Notes: generated from the letters alone by a model not told the origin. Shown: positions 1 to 8,271, numbered from the stretch's first letter. The stretch is 64,000 nucleotides of DNA from an uncultured Faecalibacterium sp. (GCA_934548045.1 CAKTEM010000008.1:66270-130269), one strand, 5' to 3'. Program-made: numbers and translations.

Positions 1-589
1 CGAAGAGACCTGCGAAGCGTTGGAGGCCATCGACGCCGACGACCCGGTCATGCTCCGGGAGGAGCTGGGCGATGTGCTGATGCAGGTGGCGTTCCATGTC
101 GTCATCGAGGAAGAGCGTGGACGGCTCGATTTTGAGCAGGTCTGCCGGGAAGTGTGCGAGAAGCTGGTCTTCCGGCATCCGAACATCTTTACCTCCTCGG
201 CGGCGGAAAATGCCGGTATAAACAGCTGGGACGCGCTCAAAAATAAGGAAAAGGGCCGCCGGACGCTGGCCGATGAGCTGGATACCGTTCCGCTGACCCT
301 GCCAGCCCTGATGCGCGCGCAGAAGCTCCAGAAGCGCGCGGCAGGCCGCGGCCTTGGCACACAGGACAGGGCGCAGGCTGAACAGAACCTTGCACAGGCA
401 GAGCAGGCGTGGGCGGAAGCCTCGCCGAAAAACGCGCAGGAACGGGCTGGAGAGCTGCTGTTCGCGGCGGCGGATGCCCTGCGCTTGGCCGGTGTGGACG
501 CCGAGGAAGCGTTGAGCTTTGCGTCCAAGCGGTTCAGCGAGCGGCTGAAACAGAACGAAATCGAGTCGAACGGGGAAGAGACTGAATAA
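1..589 (+). CDS. mazG: MazG-type nucleoside triphosphate pyrophosphohydrolase, 5' end missing
   Basis: C-terminal part of a MazG-family enzyme, which hydrolyses NTPs to NMP and pyrophosphate to clear aberrant nucleotides. The reading frame is open to the first base of the window (codons begin at base 2), so the start lies outside. Visible residues include EELGDVLMQV, matching the metal-binding second half of a MazG domain, followed by the conserved CEKLVFRHPNIF stretch and a C-terminal alpha-helical Ala/Glu/Gln-rich tail. It is followed by hup, rqcP, yabP, yabQ, divIC and yabR, the order in which yabN(mazG) sits in Bacillus and many Clostridia. Identity is secure from motif plus neighbourhood; only the N-terminus is unseen. 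Confidence 0.9.
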   Translation, partial: EETCEALEAIDADDPVMLREELGDVLMQVAFHVVIEEERGRLDFEQVCREVCEKLVFRHPNIFTSSAAENAGINSWDALKNKEKGRRTLADELDTVPLTLPALMRAQKLQKRAAGRGLGTQDRAQAEQNLAQAEQAWAEASPKNAQERAGELLFAAADALRLAGVDAEEALSFASKRFSERLKQNEIESNGEETE

Positions 590-655
590 GACAGCTCCCG
601 GGAGATAAGAGATATTTGACTGAGAAGAACGAAAAATTTGTGGAGGTTTTCTACT

Positions 656-925
656 ATGACTAAAACCGATCTGATCGCACAGGTTGCGGCAAACACCGAG
701 ATGAGCAAGAAGAGTGCGGAAGCTGCCGTCAACGCAGTCTTTGAGGCACTGAGCAAGGGCATGGCAGACGGTGAGAAGATCACCATCTCCGGCTTCGGCA
801 CCTTCGAGGTGCGTGAGCGCGCAGAGCGTCAGGGCATCAACCCCCGTACCCGTGAGCCCATCACCATCGCAGCTTCTCGCAACATCGTCTTCAAGCCGGG
901 CAAGGCTCTGAAGGACACCCTGTAA
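656..925 (+). CDS. hup: HU family DNA-binding protein
   Basis: 89-residue histone-like HU protein that bends and compacts DNA as a dimer. It has the full family length, starts MTKTDLIAQVA and carries the DNA-binding arm signature GFGTFEVRERAERQGINPRT followed by the closing KPGKALKD. The ATG at 656 is chosen because a TGGAGG ribosome binding site lies about ten bases upstream and the family N-terminus begins there; an in-frame GTG at 638 would add six non-family residues. It stands alone between mazG and rqcP and is closed by its own hairpin terminator, so it is probably transcribed separately at a high level. Confidence 0.95.
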   Translation: MTKTDLIAQVAANTEMSKKSAEAAVNAVFEALSKGMADGEKITISGFGTFEVRERAERQGINPRTREPITIAASRNIVFKPGKALKDTL

Positions 926-937
926 AAAACGCTGTTC

Positions 938-977
938 GCCGCCGGGTCCTCTTCTGACAGGGATTCGGCGGCTTTTT
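938..977 (+). terminator. Rho-independent terminator after hup
   Basis: GCCGCC at 938 pairs with GGCGGC at 967, followed directly by TTTTT. It lies 13 bases after the hup stop codon. Confidence 0.8.
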
Positions 978-1118
978 CATAGCCCTCTCAGGCTGCTTCG
1001 CATCCAGCTCCCCCAAAGGGGGAGCCATTGGCATGTCGGGCAGGTCTGAGAAAAACGAGCAAAGCTTTTGCTTTCGGAAAAGCGATGGCCTTGCTGTGAG
1101 ACGGAGGAAGAATATAAA

Positions 1119-1364
1119 ATGAGATTGGACAAATATCTGAAAGTTTCGCGGCTCATCAAACGCCGCACTGTGGCAAATGAAGTCGCTGACGCTGGCCGTA
1201 TCCTCATCAACGGCAAGATCGCAAAGGCGAGTCAGGCCGTCAAGGAGGGCGACATCATCGAGGTCACCTTCGGCAACCGCCCCATCAAGGTGAAAGTCCT
1301 GTCCGATATCGAACCCCGTACCAAGGATGTGGCCCGGGAGATGTACGAGATTATTAGTGAGTAA
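1119..1364 (+). CDS. rqcP: S4-domain RNA-binding protein (RqcP/YabO)
   Basis: 81-residue protein that is almost entirely an S4 RNA-binding domain: MRLDKYLKVSRLIKRRT at the start, then VADAGRILINGK and IIEVTFGNRPIKVKV. In Bacillus the YabO homologue, now called RqcP, binds the 50S subunit during ribosome-associated quality control and supports C-terminal Ala tailing of stalled chains. The ATG at 1119 follows an ACGGAGGA ribosome binding site; an upstream in-frame start would add non-conserved residues. It begins the sporulation/division group yabO-yabP-yabQ-divIC-yabR, here in conserved order. Confidence 0.9.
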   Translation: MRLDKYLKVSRLIKRRTVANEVADAGRILINGKIAKASQAVKEGDIIEVTFGNRPIKVKVLSDIEPRTKDVAREMYEIISE

Positions 1365-1421
1365 AGTAAGGTCTAATCTGCGGATTCATGACATAAGCTC
1401 TTTGAAAAGGAGCGTGATGGG

Positions 1422-1703
1422 ATGAAAAGCGCGGAGAAGTCCGAGCAGGCGAAGCCCCATGACCTGATTTTGGAAGGGCGGAGCAGGCTGACCGTCACCG
1501 GGGTGAAACGGGTGCTGCGATGCGACCCGGACAGTGCCGCCATCGAGACGAGTCGAGGAGTCCTGAACCTCGCCGGTGCGGAGCTGAGCGTGACCGCGCT
1601 GGACCTCGACACTGGGGAAGTCAAGCTGACTGGCCGAGTCGACCTGCTCGAGTACACCGCAGAGCATACGCCGGGCGGACTGCTCCGCCGGCTGTTTCGC
1701 TGA
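1422..1703 (+). CDS. yabP: Sporulation protein YabP
   Basis: 93-residue YabP-family protein, recognised by HDLILEGRSRLTVTGVKRV near residue 13 and the closing VKLTGRVDLLEYT. In Bacillus, YabP is a spore coat-assembly factor encoded next to YabQ. An AAAAGGAGCG ribosome binding site precedes the ATG. Its stop codon overlaps the yabQ start by one base (TGATG), so the two are translationally coupled. The gene is full length and shows no sign of decay, although the presumed host group is usually described as non-sporulating. Confidence 0.85.
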   Translation: MKSAEKSEQAKPHDLILEGRSRLTVTGVKRVLRCDPDSAAIETSRGVLNLAGAELSVTALDLDTGEVKLTGRVDLLEYTAEHTPGGLLRRLFR

Positions 1704-2032
1704 TGGCTCCGGCGTTGGAACTGCCCCAGATCGGGCAGGAGATGCTGGCCTGTGCCGTGATGGGCGGCATCCTCGGAGCGATACGGGCCGTCTTCCCGAA
1801 ACGGGGGAGGGCGGCCTTTCTGCCGGACGTGTTATACGTCGGGATGATGCTCTTCTGTTTACAGAGTTACACCGCCGCGTACAGCGCAGGCGGCGTGCTG
1901 CGATGGTACATGGTCGGCAGTGCGGTGGTGTCCGCTGCCGCTGCGGGCGGTCTGCTGGGGCTTCCGGCACGGTTTTTGAGGGTGTATCGCAAAAAGAGTT
2001 TCAAAAAAATACAAAAAGAACTTGCCAAGTGA
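1703..2032 (+). CDS. yabQ: Spore cortex biosynthesis protein YabQ
   Basis: 109-residue membrane protein with three hydrophobic segments (about residues 10-26, 40-60 and 66-90) and a basic Lys-rich tail (RVYRKKSFKKIQKELAK). It is assigned to YabQ, a protein needed for spore cortex formation in Bacillus, from topology, size and position directly after yabP and before divIC. The ATG at 1703 overlaps the yabP stop codon. Sequence similarity alone would be weak; gene order carries most of the call. Confidence 0.8.
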   Translation: MAPALELPQIGQEMLACAVMGGILGAIRAVFPKRGRAAFLPDVLYVGMMLFCLQSYTAAYSAGGVLRWYMVGSAVVSAAAAGGLLGLPARFLRVYRKKSFKKIQKELAK

Positions 2033-2115
2033 GCGGCGCGTGTTGTATAATTCAAGCGTATCAAAGTAAGAGTACAGGCACGCAACGCCTGCTGTTTTAA
2101 CGGGGGCAATGTGGA

Positions 2116-2421
2116 ATGGCAAATCCGAGCCGTAAAAAGCGAAAGAAGAACACAGTGTGGAGAGGGCTTCTCCGGCTGTTTTTTGTATTGCTGCTCCTCA
2201 GTCTGCTGGCTGCGTATATCTCGAATCAGGTCGCCATCAGCTCCAAACGCGCGGAGCTGGAGACCCTGAAGGAACAGATCGAACAGCAGCAGACCCAGAA
2301 CGAGGAGATGGAGCGTATCCTCAGCGGCGACGCCGACGAGGTGACGGAATGGGTCGCCCGGGATTCTTACAACTATGCCGCACCCAACGAGCGCATCTTT
2401 GTCGATGTGACCGGCAACTGA
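2116..2421 (+). CDS. divIC: Septum formation initiator, DivIC/FtsB type
   Basis: 101-residue bitopic division protein. A very basic cytoplasmic N-terminus (SRKKRKKNTVWRG) is followed by one transmembrane helix (about residues 20-37), then an extracytoplasmic coiled coil (AELETLKEQIEQQQTQNEEM) and a short C-terminal segment EWVARDSYNYAAPNERIFVD that resembles the FtsB/DivIC tail. DivIC works with FtsL and DivIB in the divisome. The position between yabQ and yabR matches Bacillus. An 83-base gap from yabQ may hold a promoter, but no clear box pair was fixed. Confidence 0.9.
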   Translation: MANPSRKKRKKNTVWRGLLRLFFVLLLLSLLAAYISNQVAISSKRAELETLKEQIEQQQTQNEEMERILSGDADEVTEWVARDSYNYAAPNERIFVDVTGN

Positions 2422-2471
2422 GCGCGGCGCAGAGAACCGGATTTTTGAGAGAGTACAAGGAGTATTGAGTT

Positions 2472-3026
2472 TTGGCGATTGAGGTAGGGAACGTTTTCGA
2501 GGGCCGTGTCACCGGCGTAAAGCCGTTTGGCGCATTTGTCGCGCTGCCGGAAGGCCGGGTCGGCATGGTCCACATTTCCGAAGTGTCCAATGAGTATGTG
2601 CAGGATATTGCAGCTGTCCTGCACGACGGCGATGTTGTCAAGGTGCAGGTCATCAACGTTGCACCGGACGGCAAGATCGCGCTGTCCATCAAGCGGCTGC
2701 TGCCGCCGCCTCCGCGTCCGGCACGCCCGGCACGTGACAACCGCGGCCCTCGCCCGAATGGGCCGAGAGAGGGCGGAAGAGGCGGTTTCCGGTCTGACCC
2801 CCGTGAGGGCGGCCGTCCTCCGCGTGAAGGCGGACGCGGCCCGGCCCGTGACGGTGCGCCCCGTGTCTGGCAGCCGAAAGCACCCGTCAAGTCCGACAAC
2901 ATGAGCTTTGAGGACATGATGAGCCGCTTCAAGAGCCAGAGCGAGGAGAAGATGGCTGACCTCGACCACGAGACGAACAATCGTCGCGGCGGCGGTTATG
3001 CCCCTCGCAGCCGCCGTGGCCGGTAA
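2472..3026 (+). CDS. yabR: S1-domain RNA-binding protein YabR
   Basis: 184-residue protein with one S1 RNA-binding domain at residues 1-75 (GNVFEGRVTGVKPFGAFVAL, then GMVHISEVS and VKVQVINVAPDGKIALSIK). A low-complexity Arg/Gly/Pro-rich linker follows, with several REGGR-type repeats, and then a C-terminal motif MSFEDMMSRFKSQSEEKMADL that is common to YabR-like proteins. The start is TTG, with an AAGGAG site about nine bases upstream. The RGG-like linker probably adds non-specific RNA binding. It closes the yab cluster and is followed by a terminator. Confidence 0.88.
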   Translation: MAIEVGNVFEGRVTGVKPFGAFVALPEGRVGMVHISEVSNEYVQDIAAVLHDGDVVKVQVINVAPDGKIALSIKRLLPPPPRPARPARDNRGPRPNGPREGGRGGFRSDPREGGRPPREGGRGPARDGAPRVWQPKAPVKSDNMSFEDMMSRFKSQSEEKMADLDHETNNRRGGGYAPRSRRGR

Positions 3027-3057
3027 GAGCTGCCCCACATTTGAATGAGAACCTTCG

Positions 3058-3088
3058 GGCCTGCCCCAGTGGGGTGGGTCTGTTTTTT
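3058..3088 (+). terminator. Terminator after yabR
   Basis: Hairpin of about ten pairs (GGCCTGCCCC with GGGGTGGGTC, including G-U pairs) followed by TGTTTTTT. Confidence 0.7.
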
Positions 3089-3117
3089 AGCTGAACTTTA
3101 CAGGAAAGGAAAACAAG

Positions 3118-4326
3118 ATGCCTGCAAAATTTGAACTCATCGCGCCCTGCTTTTTTGGCTGCGAATCCACTGCGAACTTTGAGCTTCGCCGCATCGGTGC
3201 CGAGGATATCCGGGTCAGCGACGGCCGTCTGACCTTTAAAGGCGGCGCGGACATGATCGCGGCCGCAAACCTCAACCTGCGCACCGTCGAGCGCGTCATG
3301 CTCCTGCTCAACACCTACCCGGCTTCCACCTTCGATGAACTCTTCGACGGTGTGTACGCCATCCCGTGGGAAGAGCTTCTCCCGGCGGATGCGGCCTTCC
3401 CGGTCACCGGTTCCTCGCTGAACAGCCAGCTGACCAGCGTTCCGGCCTGCCAGAGTATCATCAAGAAGGCAGTCGTCAAGCGTCTGATGTTCAAGCACAA
3501 GACCTCCGTTCTGCCCGAGACTGGTGCAGAGTATAAGATCCGCTTCATGCTCCGGAAGAATGTCTGCGAGATCATGCTGGACACCACCGGCGACAGCCTG
3601 CACAAGCGCGGCTACCGCCGGAACGCGATGGAAGCTCCCATCCGTGAGACGCTGGCGGCGACCATTGCCGACTTGGGCCGTGTCCGCCGCGACAGTCTGG
3701 TGGAAGATCCCTTCTGCGGCAGCGGTACCCTGCTCATCGAGGCAGCACAGAAGGCGATGAACATCGCGCCCGGCCTCAAGCGTCGGTTCGCGGCAGAGCG
3801 TTACAGCTTTGTTCCGGCTTCGGTCTGGGCAGAACAGCGGCAGAAAGCTCTGGCAGAGTCCAAGCTGGACGTCGACTTTGAGGCCTTCGGTTACGATATC
3901 GACCCGGCGGCCGTGGCTCTGGCAAACGCGAACGCAAAGCTGGCAGGCGTCGAGAAACGCTGCCACTTCGAGGTGGCCGATGTCGCCGATTTCGCGGCCA
4001 AGAGCGAGGCCATCGTCCTGACGAATCCGCCGTATGGCGAGCGTATGAGTACCATCGAGGGCGCGGCAAAGCTGGCCCGGACGCTGGGTCAGCAGATGGA
4101 AGCCCATCCCTGCGCAGGCGTCTATGCCATTACCGCCGATATGGACTTTGAGCATCACTACGGCAAGCGCGCCAACAAACGCCGCAAGATGTACAACGGC
4201 ATGATCCCCTGCCAGCTGTATATGTACTACAATGCGCCCAAGTCCGAGAACCGCCCGGCGAAGCCCATGCCGAAGAGCGGCTTTGACGGCAAGCGCACTA
4301 CTCCGAATCGTTTTGAGAAGAAGTAA
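3118..4326 (+). CDS. THUMP-domain class I SAM-dependent RNA methyltransferase (RlmL/YpsC type)
   Basis: 402-residue N2-guanine RNA methyltransferase. The N-terminal half (about 1-155) is the ferredoxin-like/THUMP RNA-binding region, starting with the family-typical FELIAPCFFGCES. The C-terminal half is a Rossmann methyltransferase with the SAM loop DPFCGSGTLLIEAA, the acidic ribose-binding GYDIDPAAV and the catalytic NPPYGER motif. This pattern matches the YpsC/RlmL family that modifies 23S rRNA; the exact target base cannot be read from sequence. The 20-residue basic tail (KPMPKSGFDGKRTT) looks like an added RNA-contact tail. AGGAAAGGAAAAC supplies the ribosome binding site, and a strong terminator follows. 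Confidence 0.88.
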   Translation: MPAKFELIAPCFFGCESTANFELRRIGAEDIRVSDGRLTFKGGADMIAAANLNLRTVERVMLLLNTYPASTFDELFDGVYAIPWEELLPADAAFPVTGSSLNSQLTSVPACQSIIKKAVVKRLMFKHKTSVLPETGAEYKIRFMLRKNVCEIMLDTTGDSLHKRGYRRNAMEAPIRETLAATIADLGRVRRDSLVEDPFCGSGTLLIEAAQKAMNIAPGLKRRFAAERYSFVPASVWAEQRQKALAESKLDVDFEAFGYDIDPAAVALANANAKLAGVEKRCHFEVADVADFAAKSEAIVLTNPPYGERMSTIEGAAKLARTLGQQMEAHPCAGVYAITADMDFEHHYGKRANKRRKMYNGMIPCQLYMYYNAPKSENRPAKPMPKSGFDGKRTTPNRFEKK

Positions 4327-4340
4327 ATAAGATTTATTTC

Positions 4341-4373
4341 ACGCATCAGATGAAAAACATCTGGTGCGTTTTT
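4341..4373 (+). terminator. Terminator after the RNA methyltransferase
   Basis: ACGCATCAGATG pairs with CATCTGGTGCGT around an AAAAA loop and is followed by TTTTT. Confidence 0.85.
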
Positions 4374-4486
4374 GGTTGAAGATTTTACAAATGGGGAGTT
4401 GCAAGTCGAATCAAAATTGATTATACTAACACTGATATTCAAAAACGGCAAAAAGGCCGAATCGGAACGAGAAGGGAATGAATGTG

Positions 4487-5359
4487 ATGAAGGGGCGGAT
4501 GAGACCCTATCTGCCGGAATTGACGATCCGCGATTACAACACCTATTTGTGGTATCTGCGCGGCGTGCGGCATCAGCTGGCACTTTCTTACGGGAAGTAT
4601 TCCTGCCGCCGCCTGCGGTATAACGGTGTGCTGTTCGCGCTACTGGCGGACAGTCTGGCCGGGCGTCCGGCGACCTGCAAGAATACCCGTCTGTGCGGCA
4701 CGCTGGTCTGGCAGCAGATGATGTGCCAGACGCAGGGCATCCGTCTGGCGGCACAGGTCGAAGTCCTGCTGGCGTGGCATCGGCTTCAGGATGCTCAGTG
4801 GGGCGCGCTTTCCTTGAAGAAAAAAATACAGCGTCTCTCGGATGGCCTGTTTCTGCGCGGTGCATATAAAAAGGCCGTGAAAGAAAACCCGGCTCTGGAG
4901 CGCATCTTTGCGCAGGAACTGGATCAGGCTAAAGTTCAGCGTCAGCTGTTCACCCAAAACTACAAACAGGCATCTGAGCCGAAAAGCAATCTGTACGGCG
5001 CGCTGTACGCCCTGCTCGCGAACGACGATGACCCCAACCAGCGCAAGAGTATGCACTATATCGGCAGCTGTATCGGCCGGGTGGTCTACCTGATGGACAA
5101 CGCCGACAGCCTGACCCGGGATAAGATCAAGCGGCGGTATAACGTCTATCTGGCGAACAACATCGTCAACCGGAACGCGGCTATCGAGAACGCCCGGCGG
5201 CAGTCGCTGGCGGCAGCAAACGACCTTGTGCGCGCCTACGGGATGTTGGACGTCAAGCTGAACCGCTCCCTTATCGACAACATCATGATCTTGGGTCTGC
5301 GCCATGCGGTCGAGCCGCTGGACGCGGAGAACCAGCCAGTGAGCTGGGAAATGCCTTGA
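4487..5359 (+). CDS. DUF5685-like uncharacterised protein
   Basis: About 290 residues, mostly helical. The N-terminus MKGRMRPYLPELTIRDYNTYLWYLRG resembles the opening of DUF5685 proteins, a Clostridia family of unknown role. Tyr/Cys/Leu-rich helices follow, then NLYGALYALLAND and a region KRRYNVYLANNIVNRNAAIENARR. The typical family cysteine clusters are only partly present (Cys pairs near residues 40-75). The start at 4487 is preferred because GAGAAGGGA ends ten bases upstream; an in-frame ATG at 4478 sits too close to that site. Its stop overlaps the next gene's TTG start, so the two form a coupled pair. Function unknown. Confidence 0.6.
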   Translation: MKGRMRPYLPELTIRDYNTYLWYLRGVRHQLALSYGKYSCRRLRYNGVLFALLADSLAGRPATCKNTRLCGTLVWQQMMCQTQGIRLAAQVEVLLAWHRLQDAQWGALSLKKKIQRLSDGLFLRGAYKKAVKENPALERIFAQELDQAKVQRQLFTQNYKQASEPKSNLYGALYALLANDDDPNQRKSMHYIGSCIGRVVYLMDNADSLTRDKIKRRYNVYLANNIVNRNAAIENARRQSLAAANDLVRAYGMLDVKLNRSLIDNIMILGLRHAVEPLDAENQPVSWEMP

Positions 5360-5904
5360 GAGGGCGCAAGAGCTGGGCGATGGCATACTGCGGTATGGCG
5401 TCAGCCCTCTGCATCGCGTTGATGCTTCTGGGTGCCGTTGTGCCGGTGCTGATGTTCATTGCACCTGCGGCGGCAAGCCTGCTCATCGCGACCGTCTGCG
5501 TGGAATGTGGCAAGACGATGGCGTTCACGGCATACGGTGCGGTCAGCCTGCTGAGTATTCTTTTTGTGCCGGATAAAGAAGTTGCCTTGACCTTTGTATT
5601 CTTGCTAGGATATTACCCGTTGGTGAAACCGTACTTCGACCGAATTCGTCCGGCTCTGCTGCGCGGTGCGGCGAAACTGCTGCTCTGCAACGGGTCGATT
5701 CTGCTGATGTATGGATTGGTGCTGCTGCTCGTTCCGGCTGGCAGCATCTCGCAGGAGCTGAAAACAACAGCCCTCATCGTCTCGCTCTCAACGCTGGCGA
5801 TGGGCAATGTGGCCTTTCTGCTCTATGACCGCGCCCTGCGCAACCTGTTGCAGGTCTATCGGCTCGTCTGGCAGCCACGGCTGCATAAGATGCTGGGAAA
5901 ATAA
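5356..5904 (+). CDS. Six-helix membrane protein, ECF S-component-like, function unknown
   Basis: 182-residue integral membrane protein with about five or six hydrophobic helices. The start MAYCGMASALCIALMLLGAVVP is typical of small Firmicutes substrate-binding or regulatory membrane proteins such as ECF transporter S-components, but no energy-coupling ATPase or T-component is nearby and no diagnostic motif is visible. Translation probably begins at the TTG at 5356, overlapping the upstream stop (TTGA); an ATG at 5380 is the alternative. It is coupled to the DUF5685-like gene, which suggests joint function. The C-terminus is basic (YRLVWQPRLHKML). Confidence 0.55.
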   Translation: MRGRKSWAMAYCGMASALCIALMLLGAVVPVLMFIAPAAASLLIATVCVECGKTMAFTAYGAVSLLSILFVPDKEVALTFVFLLGYYPLVKPYFDRIRPALLRGAAKLLLCNGSILLMYGLVLLLVPAGSISQELKTTALIVSLSTLAMGNVAFLLYDRALRNLLQVYRLVWQPRLHKMLGK

Positions 5905-5949
5905 TAAAAATTTGCATTGAAAGAAGGAATGTGGAACCTTAGTTGACGA

Positions 5950-6098
5950 AAAAGCGCAGGGCCACGCAGGTGACAGCTGTGAGGGTGACGAGGAGAGAAA
6001 TGATCGAAAGACTCGGCGGATGTTTCTCCGGCTGAATTTGGGCTATACCAGCCGCAGAGAAGGGCAAAAAACGGCAGCAATACCGCAACAGATCCCTT
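5950..6098 (+). ncRNA. glmS ribozyme (glucosamine-6-phosphate-responsive self-cleaving riboswitch)
   Basis: The leader of glmS carries the conserved ribozyme blocks in order: AAGCGC at 5952 with the expected cleavage site between A5953 and G5954, then GGTGACGAGGAGAG, ATCGAAAGA, CTCGGCGGA with TTTCTCCGG closing the P2.1 region, a P3-like GGCTG/CAGCC stem, and a 3' pseudoknot domain AAGGGC...CGGCAGCAATACCG...CCCTT. In known cases GlcN6P acts as the cofactor that triggers cleavage, and the cut mRNA is degraded. The ribozyme ends about 120 bases before the glmS start. Called by eye from consensus blocks; a covariance search would settle the exact ends. Confidence 0.88.
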
Positions 6099-6218
6099 CA
6101 AAGAAAGCCATACACGAACATAAATTGAATCAGGGGAGAAGTGTTTCTCCGACTGAACGGAAGCTGACAGTCGGCTGTGTGCATTTTGCGCCGGGCTGTC
6201 GGTATGGAGGTGTTTTGT

Positions 6219-8039
6219 ATGTGTGGTATCGTTGGTTATGCCGGTAAACGCAGTGCGCAGAATGTTCTGCTGGATGGATTGGAAAAATTGGAGTATCGCG
6301 GATACGATTCGGCCGGTGTCGCGCTGGCCTATGAGGACGGAATCCGGGTCGTCAAGAGCAAGGGCCGCTTGCAGATGCTCCGGGAAAAACTGGCCGCTGA
6401 AAATTTGGCGGACAGCTCCTGCGGCATCGGCCACACCCGCTGGGCGACCCACGGCGAGCCGAGCGATGTCAACAGCCATCCGCACTCGACGCCGCGCGTG
6501 AGCATCGTCCACAACGGCATCATCGAGAACTACGGCGCACTGAAAGAGCGTCTGGTGGCACATGGCTACACGTTCGAGAGCGAGACGGACACCGAAGTTC
6601 TCGTCAAGCTCATCGACAGCTGCTATCAGGGCGAGCCGCTCAAGGCTCTGCACGAAGCTCTGGCGATGGTGCGCGGCAGCTACGCGCTGGCCGTGCTGTT
6701 CAAGGATTTCCCGGATACCATCTTCGCCGTCAAGAAGGAAAGCCCCCTCATCGTGGGCTGGGGCGAGGGTGAGAACTTCGTCGCGTCGGACATCCCGGCA
6801 CTGCTCAAGTATACCCGGGATTACAGTGTCCTCGAGGAGGGCGACATGGCCGTTGTCAACGCCGAGGGCATCCAGTTCTATGATGCCTTCGGGGAGCCGG
6901 TCAAACGGGAAAGACTGACCGCCGACTGGGATCAGGAAGCAGCCGAAAAGGGCGGCTATCCGCACTTTATGCTGAAAGAGATCAACGAGCAGCCCACGGC
7001 CATCACTGCAACGGTCAGCCCCCGTGTGGAAAACGGGATGCCGGATCTGCGCATCCCGGAGCTGACGGATGAGAAGCTGCGCAGCATCGGCACCGTGCAT
7101 CTGGTGGCCTGCGGAACGGCCATGCACGCCGGTATGGTCGGCAAAGCGGCCATCGAGACGCTGGCACGCGTTCCGGCAGAGGTCGATATCGCAAGCGAGT
7201 TCCGGTATCGTGACCCCATCCTGAACCCCAACGATCTGGTCATCATCATCAGCCAGTCGGGTGAGACGAGCGATACGTTGGCCGCCCTCAAGCTGGCAAA
7301 GAGCCGTGGTGTGCCGGTGCTGGCCATCGTCAACGTGGTCGGCAGCTCTATTGCCCGGGCGGCGGATTATGTCCTGTACACCTATGCAGGCCCGGAGATC
7401 GCCGTCGCGTCCACCAAGGCTTATATGGTTCAGATGTGCGTGCTGTACCTGTTCGCGTTCCGTCTGGCCTATGCAAAGGGCAAGCTGGACGAGGCCGAGA
7501 CCAAGCGTCTGACCGCTGAGCTGCTCCGCGCCAGCGAGGTCATCAAGCCACGTCTGGCGGACTGCGAGCAGATCAAATATCTCGCCAGCCGGTTCGTCAA
7601 TACCCAGAGCTGCTTCTTCATCGGACGCGGATTCGACTATTCGCTTTCTCTGGAAGGCAGCCTGAAGCTGAAAGAAATCAGCTATGTCCATTCGGACGCC
7701 TACGCAGCCGGTGAGCTGAAGCACGGCACCATCAGCCTCATCACCGACGGCGTGCCGGTCATCGCGCTGGCGACCCAGAAGCAGGTCTACGAAAAGACCA
7801 TCTCCAACGCCAAGGAGACCAAGAGCCGCGGCGCACGGGTCATTCTGTTCACGACCAAGGATGCCGTTGTGCCGGATGGCGTGGCGGACTATGTGGTGCG
7901 TCTGGACGATTACGAGGGCCTGCTGATGCCCCTCCAGCTCATCGTTCCGCTCCAGCTCTTCGCCTATTATATGGCTGTCCTGCGCGGCTGCGATGTCGAT
8001 AAGCCCCGCAACCTCGCTAAGAGCGTGACGGTGGAATAA
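6219..8039 (+). CDS. glmS: Glutamine-fructose-6-phosphate aminotransferase (isomerizing)
   Basis: 606-residue GlmS makes glucosamine-6-phosphate from fructose-6-phosphate and glutamine, the first step to UDP-GlcNAc and peptidoglycan. The N-terminal glutaminase domain starts at catalytic Cys2 (MCGIVGYAG) and contains RGYDSAG, HTRWATHG and HNGIIEN. Two SIS sugar-isomerase domains follow, with VACGTAMHAG, SQSGETSDTLAALK and the second-domain SLEGSLKLKEISY. The C-terminus ends KPRNLAKSVTVE as in bacterial GlmS. ATG 6219 is preceded by TATGGAGG and gives the usual length; an upstream in-frame start at 6177 would bury the catalytic Cys. Regulation is by the upstream ribozyme. Confidence 0.97.
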   Translation: MCGIVGYAGKRSAQNVLLDGLEKLEYRGYDSAGVALAYEDGIRVVKSKGRLQMLREKLAAENLADSSCGIGHTRWATHGEPSDVNSHPHSTPRVSIVHNGIIENYGALKERLVAHGYTFESETDTEVLVKLIDSCYQGEPLKALHEALAMVRGSYALAVLFKDFPDTIFAVKKESPLIVGWGEGENFVASDIPALLKYTRDYSVLEEGDMAVVNAEGIQFYDAFGEPVKRERLTADWDQEAAEKGGYPHFMLKEINEQPTAITATVSPRVENGMPDLRIPELTDEKLRSIGTVHLVACGTAMHAGMVGKAAIETLARVPAEVDIASEFRYRDPILNPNDLVIIISQSGETSDTLAALKLAKSRGVPVLAIVNVVGSSIARAADYVLYTYAGPEIAVASTKAYMVQMCVLYLFAFRLAYAKGKLDEAETKRLTAELLRASEVIKPRLADCEQIKYLASRFVNTQSCFFIGRGFDYSLSLEGSLKLKEISYVHSDAYAAGELKHGTISLITDGVPVIALATQKQVYEKTISNAKETKSRGARVILFTTKDAVVPDGVADYVVRLDDYEGLLMPLQLIVPLQLFAYYMAVLRGCDVDKPRNLAKSVTVE

Positions 8040-8061
8040 AAGCTTTCTAAGATAAACAATA

Positions 8062-8098
8062 ATGCCCGGGATGGTTTGGAGCCATCCCGGGCATTTGT
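8062..8098 (+). terminator. Terminator after glmS
   Basis: Long perfect hairpin ATGCCCGGGATGG / CCATCCCGGGCAT with a short loop, followed by a T-containing tail. Confidence 0.85.
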
Positions 8099-8112
8099 GC
8101 GTTTATGGAAAA

Positions 8113-8271
8113 TTATTCTTCAATGTCGCCGCCGTTGGTGCGGATGACTTTCTGATACCAGTAGAACGAATCCTTCTTGTAGCGGTTGAGGGAGCCGCCG
8201 TTCTCGTCGCGGTCAACATAGACGAGGCCGTAACGCTTTTTAAAGCCCTCGCTGGTGCTCAGCACGTCCAT
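8113..8271 (-). pseudogene. C-terminal remnant of a 6-phospho-beta-glucosidase (GH1)
   Basis: Read on the minus strand, about 52 codons encode DVLSTSEGFKKRYGLVYVD, then RDENGGSLNRYKKDSFYWYQ and a natural end KVIRTNGGDIEE plus stop. This is the unmistakable C-terminus of a GH1 phospho-beta-glucosidase and parallels the end of the intact GH1 gene at 36161-37591 (GFIYVD..., KKSFDWYKKVIATNGE). Upstream of residue D at 8268 homology stops abruptly and a stop codon follows a few codons later, so the remaining roughly 420 residues have been deleted. No promoter or start remains. Confidence 0.8.

Noticed and set aside
5856..7724. A 622-codon minus-strand frame over glmS and its leader
   Set aside because: It has no recognisable domain or ribosome binding site and mirrors the glmS coding frame.
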